A stretch of DNA of 64,000 nt, taken from positions 7,688,001 to 7,752,000 of the forward strand of contig WHVY01000003.1 in the NCBI GenBank assembly GCA_022266195.1, given 5' to 3'. Position 1 is the first letter of the stretch, and every line of letters starts with the position of its first letter. Below the pieces are notes generated by a model. The model made no database searches and was not told where the DNA came from. It worked only from the letters and a program-made list of their open reading frames with translations. Made by a program: the position numbers and the translations under genes. Shown here piece by piece: positions 26,553-38,988 of the stretch. The stretch comes from Tetranychus cinnabarinus (lineage: Eukaryota > Arthropoda > Arachnida > Trombidiformes > Tetranychidae).

Positions 26553-28231
26553 TTATTTCTTGTGATGCCAATGGTCATGTGGATCAGCTGGTTTATGGTG
26601 TTTATAATGGTGATGGTACTCAGCGTGATGGCCATGTTTACCATGATCGCCTCCGTGATGATCTAGTGATTAAAGGTAAAAATAAAATGTATTTTAGTAA
26701 ATGAGCAGCGATAATTGACAAAAATCTGGTAAATCAATATTTCTAGATATGGGTAATAAGCCGTAAAACGATATTCGTTAAACGTTGGATATCATAAAAA
26801 TATTTGTGTCTCGTCATTGATAATCATCTAAAATTAATTGTTATCCAAATTTTCATAGTGAATCAATTTGAAAATCTGCTGGACCTCCTTTCTTGGGTTG
26901 ACTTTTGTTTCTGGTCAAGATTGATTTTTTTGGTTTTGTTGATTTGACCGAGCTTTTACTAACCTTTGTCGTGATGGTGGTTCCAATGATCCTTGTGACG
27001 GTGATGATCATGACTGTGCTTCTCGTCTGTAAATTGAAAAAATAAATAAGTGAGATTTGGTCAAAAACACCTCAAGTGGGTAAAATGAAGGATGACTTAC
27101 GATCGCCATCATGGCCATGTTCATCTTTATGATTTTCATGGTGGTGTTTGTGGTGGTGGTGATCATCCTTATGACGATGTCGGTGGTGGTCATCATGTTC
27201 CTTCTCATCGCCCCATTTCCTTATCTGGAAAATAAAATAAAACCAAATATTAATAAAACTGTTGACTCGTTGATTTTTTGATAACATCTATTGCACTGGT
27301 ATTTGATTGAATAACTTGTGAATAGCAACTCACCTTTTCGCCAGCTTTGTCCCAATGCCATTTCTTTTCATTGCCGTGTCCTTTATCTTCATGGTGATGA
27401 TATTTTTTACCATCTTCTCGGTGGAAGTTGCCATGTTTTTTTCGGTGATACTCTTTATGGTGATGTTTATCATGCTCTTTCATATGTTTAGAGTAGCCAA
27501 ACTTTTCCTCGTCCTTATCATGGGCATGATGTTTCTTGGCTCCTGATAATTTTCAACAATAATTCACAGAAATAATCAAAAATTTTAGCAATAAAACAAG
27601 AAGTAGAGCTTTTTAGCTTATTAGAAGCATCATTAAGTTGTGTCCCTTATTTACTTTTTTAAAATATTGTTATATTTATGTATCGATAGATACTATTAGA
27701 TAATAGGTACTAGATGATCAGCTCTTAATAACAAGTGATCTAAAAGCTGATATCCCTGTGCTTATCACAAATCAGCGGCTTAATTAAACGAGATGAATGG
27801 TCCTAAAAATCAGTAAAGACTGAAAGCAAAGTCGGTGGTAAAAAGCGCCTCATAATATAAACACGTAATTTTGTTTATAAATCACTGGTTCAACTAAAAG
27901 CTTGCTGAGGATTAAATTGAAATCAATTCAACTTACCATTGTCCCATTTTTCATCGTGTCCTTTCCAGTGACCCCAATGGTGTCCAAAATCAGAGTCTTT
28001 AACATCATGATGCTCTTCGTGGTGTTTATCTTTTGGATGGTGTTCTGTAGCTGATGGCAAAAGATCCCATAAACGACTTACAAATGATTTGGATGGATGG
28101 CCAATTGAACCTTTGTTTTGATCATGTTGAACCTTTTCACTATTACTTGTAACATTAACTTGATGGGTTGCTGTAACACTACACAGAGTGATAAACCCCA
28201 GAGAAAACACTATTAAACGGTTTCCCATCAT
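26553..28231 (-). CDS. Secreted histidine-rich protein, function unknown
   Basis: Exons 27937-28231, 27334-27542, 27101-27224, 26964-27026 and 26553-26662 join in phase to 266 residues. The start is the MMGNRL methionine: it opens a good signal peptide (LIVFSLGFITLCSVTAT), and a TATA box sits about 85 bases upstream; an in-frame ATG at 28291 is only about 25 bases from that TATA box. After the signal peptide the chain is hydrophilic, with about 69 histidines (26 percent) in HH, HHH and HHHH runs mixed with Asp, Glu and Lys, and several Trp-His pairs. All five exons code for the same kind of His-rich block. There are one or two possible N-glycosylation sites near the N-terminus and no cysteines in the mature part. 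No known domain is recognised. Such composition suits binding of divalent metals or haem, or pH-dependent behaviour in a secretion, but this is inference. Confidence 0.8.
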
Positions 28232-29455
28232 GACACAACCATTCAAATTAATTTCAACTGCACTGATCAACTCATGAAAGGTAAATACCATGAATATCGA
28301 ATCTTCATCATTTATATAACAGTTAAATCACACCTTTTCAGGTCTTTTGGATCTTTTTTTTTATTTGGTCGTTTCTTTTTAACATCTTTGATGATACAAA
28401 CAATCTAAACAAACTACTGCCACTCGAAGGTTAACAATTAACCCAGCAAATGGACCATTTTGGTCTCATTTCCATAGAAAGAGTCTAATTAAGAAGACCT
28501 GAGTACAATAAACCTGATAGTGCATAAATTCACTTTAATGAACCTTCATTAGCTTTTTGTTATTCAATCTTTTTTGTCAACTGTTGAACAAATTTACAGG
28601 AAAAAAATGTACCCTCGTTTAATAGTTGCGATTAAATTGCTTTACCTTTTCTCTTTATTCTTAAACCTGATGTTCATGTTAATTGTTTAAAAATTGATCA
28701 TGATTTCTTTTATGCTGTTGACTTTGCTCAGTGTTTTATTGTTTACTGAGAAGAGTTGGCCAATTTGTCAGCTAACCAGTTTTCAAAGTTCCCAACCTTC
28801 ATGAGTTCATCGTATTCCTACAGCGCAATTAGACCAGAAGTGGAATAAACCAAACTTGATCATCTCTAAGTGAAAATGGTCAGCGATCAACGTTTACAGT
28901 AAATTGTTTAAATTATTTAAAATCTTTACACTACATAGATGCGTAAATTAACAGTAAGTACAAGAAATGTTTGATTTTATACCAATTATTTGCTAATATT
29001 ACTTGAACAGCTGTATTGAAATGCTTGAGTATCAGTAATTTATCTTTGAAGTTTCAAGAGGTATTCTCTTGATTTTCTCGTCTATCTGAAATTCTTTCCA
29101 CCTCTCCATCTTTATTTATCCTCTTACATTATCTTTCTGTACGCGTAATTATCATTTTATTTCCGTTTTCCGTTCTAGCCAATGATCATGAGTAGATTGT
29201 AGAATTAAATAATTGTAATGAACCATCTTGAAAAAAGGCTGATTTCACATTTATTTGATATCGCCATGAAGAAATAAATCTCTTAATTCTTATAATTGAG
29301 TACCCTAGAAAAGAGAAAAAGAGACAAAGTTGATGAAGGTTGAGAAAAGATTGTTTTTCAGTCAACCCTTTCTGCTTTCACTTTGGGTGACTCAAATTTT
29401 TTTATCATTTTTCTTAATTACTTTTTATATAAACTTAATCCCCTTTCATAATTTC
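28232..29455. other. Spacer between His-rich gene and Sec61 alpha
   Basis: Holds the TATA box of the His-rich gene and, at 29250-29255 (TTTATT, AATAAA on minus), a polyadenylation signal about 200 bases past the Sec61 stop. Nothing else was found. Confidence 0.5.
28312..28318 (-). promoter_or_regulatory. TATA box of the His-rich gene
   Basis: TATATAA on the minus strand, about 80-85 bases upstream of the preferred start codon. Spacing leaves a 5' leader of about 50 bases. Confidence 0.5.
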
Positions 29456-31776
29456 TTAAGATAGCAGTGTGCTCATGCTACCCATTTCACTTTGCTCTTT
29501 AACAAATATTTCAAAGTATTGGTAGATAATTGTAACGGCGAGAAGAATACCGGTACCGCTTCCGATTGCTCCTAGGAAATCAGCTAATACAGAAAGTGCT
29601 CCGATACAGAGACCACCGAAGGCAGCAGCGGTTGGGATATAACGATTGAGTTCATGAATCATGGATTTCTCTCGATGTCCTCTCATAACCATTTGTTGTT
29701 CTTTAAGCTGCTTGGCAACCTGGAAAAGAGAAGAAAAAGATTAGAATAAATCCATCAAAAAAATAGCTGATTAGATACGTGCTCAGGACTGATAATGATA
29801 GATATGTTCAAATTGGCAGCTTTAATAAGTTCACCAATTTTAACATAATGAAAAAAAATAAAGTCATCTACTTACATCCTTTGCACTGGACCCTGAAACT
29901 TCAATCCATGTCTTTGAGAAGAATGCACAAGATCCCAACATGAAAACAATGTAAAGAACTGCATGAATTGGGTCAGTAACGATGTGTGCAAGATCTTCAG
30001 GCGGTGAAAGATAATAGCAGAGACCACCGACTGGGTATGATCGAGCTGGTCCGCCACCACCAACGTCAGCCCAGACACCGAGCAAGTTTACGAAAAAGTT
30101 TCCGCTAAATTTAACAGCTAACATCTATGGAGAAAAGGTTTTTACAATTCAATCACAAACATTCTCAATCTACGTGTAAGATAAATTACCTGAGAAATAA
30201 CGTATAAATTGGAAACAAGTGCTGATTGCAAGATGATAGGAATGTTGGAAGTGTAAAACAGTTTGATTGGGTATGAACTGTATTGTCCTCGGTATCGAGC
30301 AGACTTGATTGGCATGTCAACACGGAAGCCTTGGAAATAGATGACAATGGCAAATACCAAGATGGTGGCCAAAAGATTCATCAAATTAGGCAAGTTTTGT
30401 CGGTAGAAAGCTTCCTTAAGTGCTCTGACTTTGTCATTTCGGGTAGCCAATAAGTGGAATAAGGCAATGATGGCGCCTTCAAACTCTGTACCTCGGCCTG
30501 TATTCACCGTAGCAGGACTGAACGCTTTCCAAACGATCGTTTCACAAATGTTAGTAGCAATGAAAAGAGAAATACCGGAACCAAGACCATAACCTTTCTG
30601 GAGCAATTCATCTAACAGCAAAACAATGAGACCGGCAACGAACAGTTGAATGATGATCAGCATACATACACCAGCACCAATGTCTGATGGATCTCCATAC
30701 ATTCCAGTCATTACATAGACAATGGCTTGACCCACAGTAATTACCATACCGAATACTTTAAAGGGAAAGAGATAGAGTTATTAAAAGTGAATGACAGTTT
30801 AGCAATTTTGGTATGCTTACATTTTTGAGCACCGTTAAACAAAGCTCGATCTTTCGGTGTATCACCAACTTCGATAATTTTGGCACCAGCCAAAAGCTGC
30901 ATTATAAGACCAGAGGTAACAATTGGAGATATACCCAACTCCATAAGTGTACCTCTGTTTGAAGCTAGAATAACTCTCATCCAGTAAAAAGGATCTGCTG
31001 AATCTGATGACATGATTCCAAAAAGTGGAATCTTTAAAGAGATGGTGAAAAATTGTCAAAATTAGCAATAGAGATATAATAAATTCCCACTGGATGGTTT
31101 TGAAAAGATATAACTCCGTTAACATACCTGACAACAGACTAAAAATATGAATAAGGTTATAGCTGTCCATAGTACTTTTTCTCTAAACTGAATTTTTCTT
31201 TCTGGTTTAGCAACCTCTGGAAGTATCCCACAAAAAGGTTTGATTACTTCTAAAAATTTTACTGTAAAAGAGAAGAAAAAATAATTAGTTTGGTATTAAT
31301 AAAACAAAATGAGTTGGCATCTTTCAGTAAAAGCCTATGCTGTAGAAAAGAGCTCTATTCATGTGGCAGTTTATCCCTCATGTGATCCAATTGCCCTAAT
31401 AATAAGCTATCGCGATTAGTATCATTATAGCGTAGATATGTTTGAGAAGTAAAGCATAAGAAAAGGAAGGACGTGAGACGTGTTCAAAATGCCTGAAAAC
31501 GCCATGAAGAAAAGGAAACCTGTAAACCGGTAAATGAGTCAGTCTATTTAAGAATTTACTGTTTAAACTGGAGTCAAAAGATGCACATAAAGATCAACCA
31601 TATGTCAATGGTAAAATATCAAAAGCTAGCACAATGTAGGGAATCGGTTTGATAGCAAAATAAGATTAATCAAATTAATAATAACTCAATAAATTAGAAA
31701 TTAAGATTCTGAAAAATAATTGATAAAGATGCAAGTGCAGAAAGCATAGAGAAAAGGTTCAATACTTACTTCCCAT
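29456..31776 (-). CDS. SEC61A: Protein transport protein Sec61 subunit alpha
   Basis: Pore-forming subunit of the ER translocon, which passes nascent secretory proteins across, and membrane proteins into, the ER membrane. Six exons: 31770-31776, 31128-31261, 30821-31031, 30190-30755, 29876-30124 and 29456-29719. Together they give 476 residues, exactly the length of the human protein. The first coding exon is only 7 nt (Met-Gly plus one base), and the next continues into KFLEVIKPFCGILPEV. The near-invariant stretches are all present: PLFGIMSSDSADPFYWMR, the plug region [53 protein letters not shown], and a C-terminus rich in hydrophobic helices. It is highly conserved with no breaks. Housekeeping gene; neighbours are unrelated. 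Confidence 0.97.
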
Positions 31777-34345
31777 ATTTGATGTCTATTAAACTCACAA
31801 ATGATGATTATGATGAAAAAGAAGGAAAGAAAAAAGTTAAATTAACTAAAAAAATGTTGATGACAATGAGATAATTTCAGGTAACCTGATGAATTAACTT
31901 CCGATTAATTTAGTAATTGTTAATTTAAATGGATAAACAGATAAGTAAAAGATGAAGAGGAGCAGAAAAGTGAGGTCATCACAGAGTTGGCAAATCTTCA
32001 TCACAAGCATTCACATTTGTTACACGTATTTGCTATTATTAGTTTCCTCAATTCTTTATAGATGGCGCTCGTAATTTCATCCGTTAGCGATGATTTTAGT
32101 TCATCAATTTCAAACGTAAAAATATAATTTCTTGATAAATTTTGTGATGTAAAAGTAAATTTATTGACGATAATTAATTTCTTTGATTCACAATCGATCC
32201 TATTCATGAGAAATTAACATAATAAGCCTCATAGTTAGCTTAAAATTGGTTGTGAAGGTAGAGTTTCAAGTTAAGATCAATCGTATTTATAAAATCTCAA
32301 GTGATTTAATTTTTGTAATTCACATTTTAATCAATTTCTTTTCATTTCATTTTTTTCTTTTCAATTTATTGAATTATTATTTTGCAGGTTAACACTAACC
32401 TGATCTTATATTATGATGGACCCAACAGCTACTGTCAATTCCATTGATAGATTCAACAACCATCTTCGTTTTTTGAAATGACCAGCATGTCTGACTCTCT
32501 CTATATGGCATTTGATTTGTCCGGTTGCGATCAATTTCCAATAATTTATCCTTATACCTAATAATACGATGGAAACAATTTGATTTTTGATTAAATAATG
32601 GAGATACCAAATCGGAGATAGTATTTGATGGTCGATTTAAACTGTACAACCCTATTAAAGATACTAACGGTGAATTTTGCAGCTTAACATGACCTTTCTA
32701 GTTACATTTTTGGCCTTTCGCAGTCAATAACTACACCTGATCCATTTATACCAGAATTTTTCTCTCAATCAATTGTTTATAAAGCTTTCCCTCATCTCCA
32801 TCAGCGTCATCATTACATATCTGATAATATTTTTTGGCGGCCTCACTGTTGATATATCTTCCATGTGAAGTGACAAAGGATGAAAAGTGAGAGAAGAGCA
32901 AGTTTCCAAGTTTTCTGACTTGATAATCTTGTGACCAACATGATTATCTATTGCCAAATGTTAATTACAAACCGATTGCAGTTAACCTTGGATTGTAATT
33001 CTGGTTTAATAAAAGAGATGCACAAGGAGAAGCCACGTAAAAACTTTGAATATTTTATTTGCCACAACTGTTACAAGTGATAAATTATTGGATAATCTTG
33101 ACGTAACTTATTTTATTGTGGTTCTGGTTTAACAAAAAGATTAACCATTCTGTATTTTACTCCTGCAGCGAATTCAGTGATTGTTGGAAACATTTATGAA
33201 ATATTTTTACCAATCTTATTGTCTGGCAATGAAGTTGTAATCGAACAGCTCAACCGATGAAATTTCATTGAAACACAGCCGCATTCTTGCAATGATTTAA
33301 CTAACTGGTTCATTGTTGGGGAATAAATTTTCACTCCTTGGCATCAACCAAGGGTGTAATATCGATAAACTCAGTGCGATACGATAAAAAACAAAGTAAC
33401 TTTATTGGATTAATTTTCTTGCTGATATCCATCTGATTTCAGATAGACTTCCATTGAACGTTTCACCCATTAAACCAAATACTTACTTGTGAATAAATTT
33501 TAACAATATTATCTTGATCTTGATTCCAATTTATTGGTAAATATTGAAGATGTTAGGTAATTAATAATGAATACATCGCTGGGGATGCCAGTTGAGTAAA
33601 TCACGTTTAAAGGCTATGATTAAAATGACTATCAACATTGATTTGTCATTGGGTTACCAAAGAACTCAATGCTGAATACTCAGATATTCAATGGATCCTT
33701 GTGATTGTTGATAATGGTATGTTCTGGATTAACTTTGATTGTCTCATCAGTTTCATCGTCACTCATTATCACCATCATCATAGTCAGTATTCAAAAGCGT
33801 GACTTTTATTTCAGAGACAGAGAAGATAGACAGGCTAGAAAGTGGTGAAGATGAAAAAAAAGGAGGGAGCAAAGGAAAGAGTATGATGAACATGTTTTCA
33901 CATTGGGAGCCTTTGCAGCTTTAGTATTAAATTGCATGAAGCTGTGCATCAGTTCACTTTACTTCCATTTGGGTCTTGGTAATCTATTTTTTTAATTAAT
34001 TTACACCAAGGTGAGTTTAATTTACTCTTTCATTGTTAACATTTTGACCCGATTCATAGCCTGTAAATTGACACTATTGAGCTAGCGAGTCGCTTAGAAA
34101 ATAAAAGCTTATTTTGTCCTTGTGGCAACTTTTTTAGCAACAAAAATGATTGTTTAACCTTACCATTCATCATGAATCAGGTGATCGGCAAGTAAACTTC
34201 AAGGTTTTGGTAACCTCTGACATTTTCCCATTTTACCATCTTCTTGTTGGCTATTTAAAGTTAAATTTGCTTCTAAAATCGTTTTCTTCTTGTTTTTCAT
34301 TTTGGACTCAGGTTCATTTATTGATTTTGACAAATCTTGACAATC
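31777..34345. other. Divergent intergenic region, Sec61 alpha to MDH
   Basis: Start regions of Sec61 alpha (minus) and malate dehydrogenase (plus) face away from each other here. No convincing coding exon was found. The right part contains a likely 5' UTR intron of MDH. Confidence 0.5.
34011..34311 (+). other. Probable 5' UTR intron of MDH
   Basis: The acceptor is strong: a pyrimidine-rich run ending GGACTCAG at 34311, 34 bases before the ATG. The best matching donor is AAG|GTGAGT at 34011. The donor is less certain than the acceptor. Confidence 0.45.
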
Positions 34346-35338
34346 ATGGTTGACAAGAAAGCAATACGTGTTCTCATCACTGGAGCCGCTGGTCAAATAG
34401 CCTACTCTTTGATTCCTTTTGTTGCCAAAGGGGATGTTCTTGGAGCTGATCAGCCGGTAATCCTTCATCTTCTCGACATTCCAATTATGTCTGGTGTTTT
34501 AGACGGTGTTGTGATGGAAATCTATGATTGTGCTTTCCCCTTGGTTGAAGGTATTGTAGCCACCACTGATGAGGCTACTGCTTTCAAGGATGTTGATGTT
34601 GCTTTCCTGGTTGGAGCTATGCCACGAAGGGAAGGAATGGAAAGGAAAGATCTTCTATCCGCCAATGTCAAAATATTTGCTTCTCAAGGTAAAGCTTTAG
34701 CTGCTCATTCTAATCCCAACGTAAAAGTTTTGGTTGTTGGTAACCCAGCTAACACTAATGCACTTATATGTGCACACTTTGCCAAGCCTAAAATTCCTGC
34801 AGCTAATATCACGGCCATGACTCGGTTAGATCAAAACCGAGCCATGGGCCAGCTTAGCTTAAAGCACAATGTTCCAGTTAAAAGTATTCAGAATGTCTTC
34901 ATTTGGGGAAATCATAGCTCAACTCAATTCCCTGATGTTAAACATGCAACTTCAAACGGACAAAAATTACCCTTCTCAGGCCACGAGCAAGACTTCATAT
35001 CTCTCATCCAAAAACGAGGTGCTGCTGTTATTGCAGCTCGTAAATTGTCTTCTGCCATGTCTGCTGCTAAAGCCGCAGCTGATCATATGAAAGATTGGTG
35101 GTTGGGAACTTCTAACGCCGTTTCAATGGGAGTTATTTCAGATGGTAACAGTTATAATGTTCCTGAAGGTCTTATTTATTCTTTTCCAGTCACTGTTGAT
35201 CCAGCTTCCAAGCAATGGAAAATTGTAGATGGTTTTGAAATCGATGAGTTTTCTCGAGAAAAATTGAATGCAACTGCCAAGGAGTTGGAGGAAGAACGCT
35301 CAGAAGCTATGGCAGCTACTCAAGGAGGCAACTTGTAG
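34346..35338 (+). CDS. MDH1: Malate dehydrogenase, cytosolic
   Basis: Interconverts malate and oxaloacetate with NAD in the cytosol, part of the malate-aspartate shuttle. One uninterrupted frame of 330 residues from the ATG of MVDKKAIRV. Visible features: Rossmann motif GAAGQIAYSL, the acidic LLDIP that binds NAD ribose, substrate arginines in MPRREGMERKDLL, the catalytic Asp/Arg pair in RLDQNRA, and the catalytic His in WGNHSST. Length and lack of a transit peptide match the cytosolic form rather than the mitochondrial one. There are no introns in the coding part although most neighbours have several; an intron just upstream in the 5' UTR argues against a recent retrocopy. AATAAA at 35687-35692 is the likely polyadenylation signal. 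Confidence 0.96.
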   Translation: MVDKKAIRVLITGAAGQIAYSLIPFVAKGDVLGADQPVILHLLDIPIMSGVLDGVVMEIYDCAFPLVEGIVATTDEATAFKDVDVAFLVGAMPRREGMERKDLLSANVKIFASQGKALAAHSNPNVKVLVVGNPANTNALICAHFAKPKIPAANITAMTRLDQNRAMGQLSLKHNVPVKSIQNVFIWGNHSSTQFPDVKHATSNGQKLPFSGHEQDFISLIQKRGAAVIAARKLSSAMSAAKAAADHMKDWWLGTSNAVSMGVISDGNSYNVPEGLIYSFPVTVDPASKQWKIVDGFEIDEFSREKLNATAKELEEERSEAMAATQGGNL

Positions 35339-35686
35339 GCTTACGAATTACAAGAGCCATTCGAACAAGACGCAACCTAGTTTACCAAGATCCTAAAATT
35401 TTACGCACTTAGTTGATTAAAACCATTTCATTAAGGAGCTTAATCCAATGAATTGATTCCAGTAACTTCGAACCAGGAAACTAAAATCCACACCAAAAAT
35501 CCATTACCCTATCCTCATTGAACTCTTATTGTTGAAAAACTGAGCGTAATATTATGAAAATTATTTTATTTTCCTAATGTATCAATTAATTAATCTCATC
35601 AATAATTATAGTTGTAAACTCGGTGGAGAAAGAGGAACAACCATGTATTTAAAGAGATGGAGAAAGAAATCTCTATTCTTTTAGGC

Positions 35687-35692
35687 AATAAA
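35687..35692 (+). terminator. Polyadenylation signal of MDH
   Basis: AATAAA about 350 bases past the stop codon, followed by an A-rich stretch. Confidence 0.5.
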
Positions 35693-35762
35693 ACAAAACA
35701 AGCATAAAAACATGAAAAATGAGAAATATTTCCTTGCCATTAGATGGAACTTATCAGCATAA

Positions 35763-36119
35763 TCAGAAGTATCTGAGAATGAATCCCATCGGAAGTCCTA
35801 ATGTATTTGGGTATTTGTGTTTAATCTGTTCCATAACTCGAAGTATTTTTGTTCCAGCGACGATAGTCTTATTGAACCAATATGACTCTGGTTTGTTTTT
35901 TATATCATGAACCGATGTACCTTTATCGTTGGATTGATCAATTCTCCTTGGAGCACCAAATGTAGTCCAGTTGACACGAGATTGGGAATAGTCTTTGTCT
36001 TTATAAGTGACTGCTGAAAATGTGTTATTTCTTTCAGAGTTAATAAGATTCACTGGCATAGCAAAAGAATCGTGGAGGATGATGATGAATATTGTCACTC
36101 TCATAAAATTGGAATCCAT
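35763..36119 (-). CDS. Small secreted protein, unrecognised
   Basis: A 118-residue frame. The exon begins after a good acceptor (TTTATTCAG) and its ATG comes six bases later, so there is probably an upstream untranslated exon. The N-terminus has a short hydrophobic stretch (MRVTIFIIIL) fit for a signal peptide, with a second possible start five codons in. The mature part is basic and hydrophilic, with three N-glycosylation sequons (NNT, NWT, NKT), one dibasic RR and no cysteine, and it ends in FILRYF. The RYF end resembles some neuropeptides, but no amidation Gly follows, so I do not call it a prohormone. I recognise no family. It lies tail to tail with MDH. The gene call rests on the signal peptide and splice acceptor only. 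Confidence 0.45.
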   Translation of the reverse strand: MDSNFMRVTIFIIILHDSFAMPVNLINSERNNTFSAVTYKDKDYSQSRVNWTTFGAPRRIDQSNDKGTSVHDIKNKPESYWFNKTIVAGTKILRVMEQIKHKYPNTLGLPMGFILRYF

Positions 36120-36479
36120 TGGTAGCTGAATAAACAATACAAAATAAAAAGAGAACAAATATGATTTTAAAAGAGTTGAACAAGATCAACAATAAGCAAT
36201 ACTCAATTAGTACAAAAGTAATTACACTGAAGTTCCTTGTTTGTAAAGTTCTGAATAATTACCAGAGTATTGGACAAAAATTTTTCTCGAGGAAAGATTG
36301 TCGATAAGTCGAGAAGAAGGTGTTGACCAAAATGAAGTACATTTCAAACGGTCCAATTGCCACAGTTTAAATCCTGGAAAGTTACCTTCAAAGCTTGATC
36401 CTTAGCCTAATCCTTAGCAACTCGATGCAGTCTACCTGAGTCGGTCATAATTTTAACAAAGATGGTAGTCCTGAGATCC

Positions 36480-38028
36480 TTATTTCAAAAAACGTGGCAA
36501 TTCTAGGGCAATGTCAATTTTCTCTTTGGGCAGGATGAAAGACCAAAAAAGAAGCACTAGATATTCAATAATGAGTATATAGATCATAAGTAAATCGCAA
36601 ATGGATCCTCTTTTCCAAAGTTTACTCAGATAATAGCCAACGGGTTTAATATCATCTTGGACAATTCTTTCGTAAACTTTTAAAGTTCTTTTAGTCATCT
36701 CTTTCCATTGATAATACGTTTTGATACGCTCATAACAAACTTCTGGAGGTAACACTTGACCTTTCTTCAAATCATCAAGAGCTCTATCGACACCTTCAAC
36801 AAGACCCTCAACAGTAGGCTCGGTTAACCATATCAAGTCATTTGGTAATACTTCTGGAATACCACCAACATTAGTTGAAACAACCTGCAATCCACATGCT
36901 ACAGCTTCAATTATAGCCATACAAAATGCTTCAGTTAAGGATGAATTGAGAAAAATATCACCCTGGATCAATATATCCCTTATATTTTCATGTTTGACCA
37001 TACCAAACATTTGAACTCTACTTTGAAGTAGATTTTCTTCAACCATTTGCTCTAGATTCACTTTTTTTGGTCCATCACCAATAATGAAAAAACGTGTTTG
37101 AGGATATTGTTTACATATGATTGGGATAGCTTCAATCAATAAATCGATGCCTTTCCGATAAACTAAGCGACTTGCAACAATTATAGTAACTAGAAAATAA
37201 AAAATGACATAAATAAGACGTAAGATATTTCGATTTAGTAAACTAAGATCAATAAAAACTAACCATAATGAGAATCTCGACTAGATGGATCCGGCTTGAA
37301 GACATTGGTATCAACAGCATTTGGTATCACATATATTTTGTTGGGATCAACGCCGGCCCTTAAAGCGGTGTTCTCCTTCCTGAATTGAAAAAAAATCAAA
37401 CAATATTACAAGACTGTCCAGAATAATAATCTAAATTTTAATTCAAACTTACCCGACATGAGAAACACAGATGACAGCATTGGCAAAGATGAGAGACATA
37501 CCCAAAAGTTGATTTGTTATGATGGCAGAGACATCAGCAAAACCAAACAATGAATGCTCAGTGAAAATGGTTTTTAAACCTAACAATTTACCATGAATCA
37601 AAGATTCAATGGCCATAGCTGAAAAAGCGGAATGACAATGAACAATATCAATTTGTTCCCGAATCAGGATTGATCGTACGAGAGGAAGTGAGGCAAACAA
37701 TGTGGGTAAAGTACACTGATTATAGATGACAGCAAAGGGAAGGTAATACACTTTTAATCCTCTTGACATGATACGAATACCTTTACGACAGCCATAAGAA
37801 TGAGTTAATACGACTACTTTATGACCATAATTAATTAAACATTGTGACAATTGAAAAATGTGACTTTCAACACCTCCACTGTTGGGATAGAAAAAATCAG
37901 ATATCATGCTATGGAAAGGGCAAAAAAGAAGGAAAAAACAGATGAGATTAATCCCAATGTAACAAAAAGAAATATATTAATTAATTAATATGACAGTTGA
38001 CAAATTATATTTACCATATTCTATACAT
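36480..38028 (-). CDS. PIGA: Phosphatidylinositol N-acetylglucosaminyltransferase catalytic subunit PIG-A
   Basis: Catalyses the first step of GPI-anchor synthesis, moving GlcNAc from UDP-GlcNAc to phosphatidylinositol on the cytosolic face of the ER. Exons 38015-38028, 37453-37908, 37264-37379 and 36480-37189 join to 431 residues. The first coding exon is 14 nt (MYRIC, the last codon split) and runs into MISDFFYPNSGGVESH, matching the PIG-A start. Further family marks: GHKVVVLTH, HCHSAFSAMA, TEHSLFGFADVSAI, VIPNAVDTNVFKPDP, the GT4 fold core ASRLVYRKGIDLL, and the donor-binding EAFCMAIIEAVACGLQVV with GGIPEVLP. A hydrophobic helix near residue 400 is the usual C-terminal ER membrane anchor. 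Slightly shorter than the human protein, which has a longer tail. Divergent from the SLC4A11-like gene, with about 960 bp between starts. Confidence 0.96.
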
Positions 38029-38988
38029 GATTAATTGAACAATTGTAACAATTCACATTCATAATGTTTAAACACCGGTGAAGGTTTTGTGAAAATAGGA
38101 TGAAAACACAGTGATGAAGCAAAAAGGAAATGCTCTTTCTTCTTGAGCCATCAGTAACTTACACAAGTACTATTTTAACAAGCTAACTTTGTAAATAATC
38201 ATAATCAAGATAGAAAAACAATTGAAACTTAATCAGATTCACCAATCCTCTCAGAATATAATACTTATATAAAGATATCTCATAAAAAAATAGTTGTACC
38301 AAGAGTTGAAACGATGCATATCATCAGCTGCTAAAATCTGGTGGCAAAACCCAAAGAAAACACTTTTAGAGAAACAGAGAGCAAAGAATTGTCAACTTTT
38401 TTACTTTTAAATAACGACGACTTTTTAATTGGTTAATCAAATATTTACAGTCAATCTTGAATAAAAACTTGAAATCTCAAAGTCTGAACATGATCTTGAA
38501 TGTTTTCAATATCACAAAGTCTTTATTTGCCATTGAAGATCAACTCGTAAACATTAAACGAGACTGGACAATCTTATGCTATTATTAATCAAAGGCTCGA
38601 TATAATAAAGATTATGATAATTTTCACAGCCATGCTCAAGATGCAATTAACTGATTGACACTTATCAAGAAGAAAAGGTAAAAGTGGGGGGCAACAAAAA
38701 GAGCAAAATACTGATAATAATGTTGAATTTAACTGTAATCAATTCTTTTAGTTTATTATACTCAGGTTATGCTACCATTATTAAGGGTTGCTAGCTGGTA
38801 ATCATCAAGTATAAAGCATCTCTACCCTCAAGATCTCAATAGTTGTAATCAAAAAGACAAAGTTTCATTTCATTCAATGTTGTGTCAATTAAAAAAGGAA
38901 TTAAATTTAATTCAATTGACCGGTTCAACTAAAGTTAATCTATTCCGTTCACCTTATTCATCAATTCATTGATTTTGAATTTTAAATC
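38029..38988. other. Divergent promoter region, PIG-A and SLC4A11-like gene
   Basis: Non-coding. It should carry the start regions of both genes; no clear TATA box or other element was identified. Confidence 0.4.
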
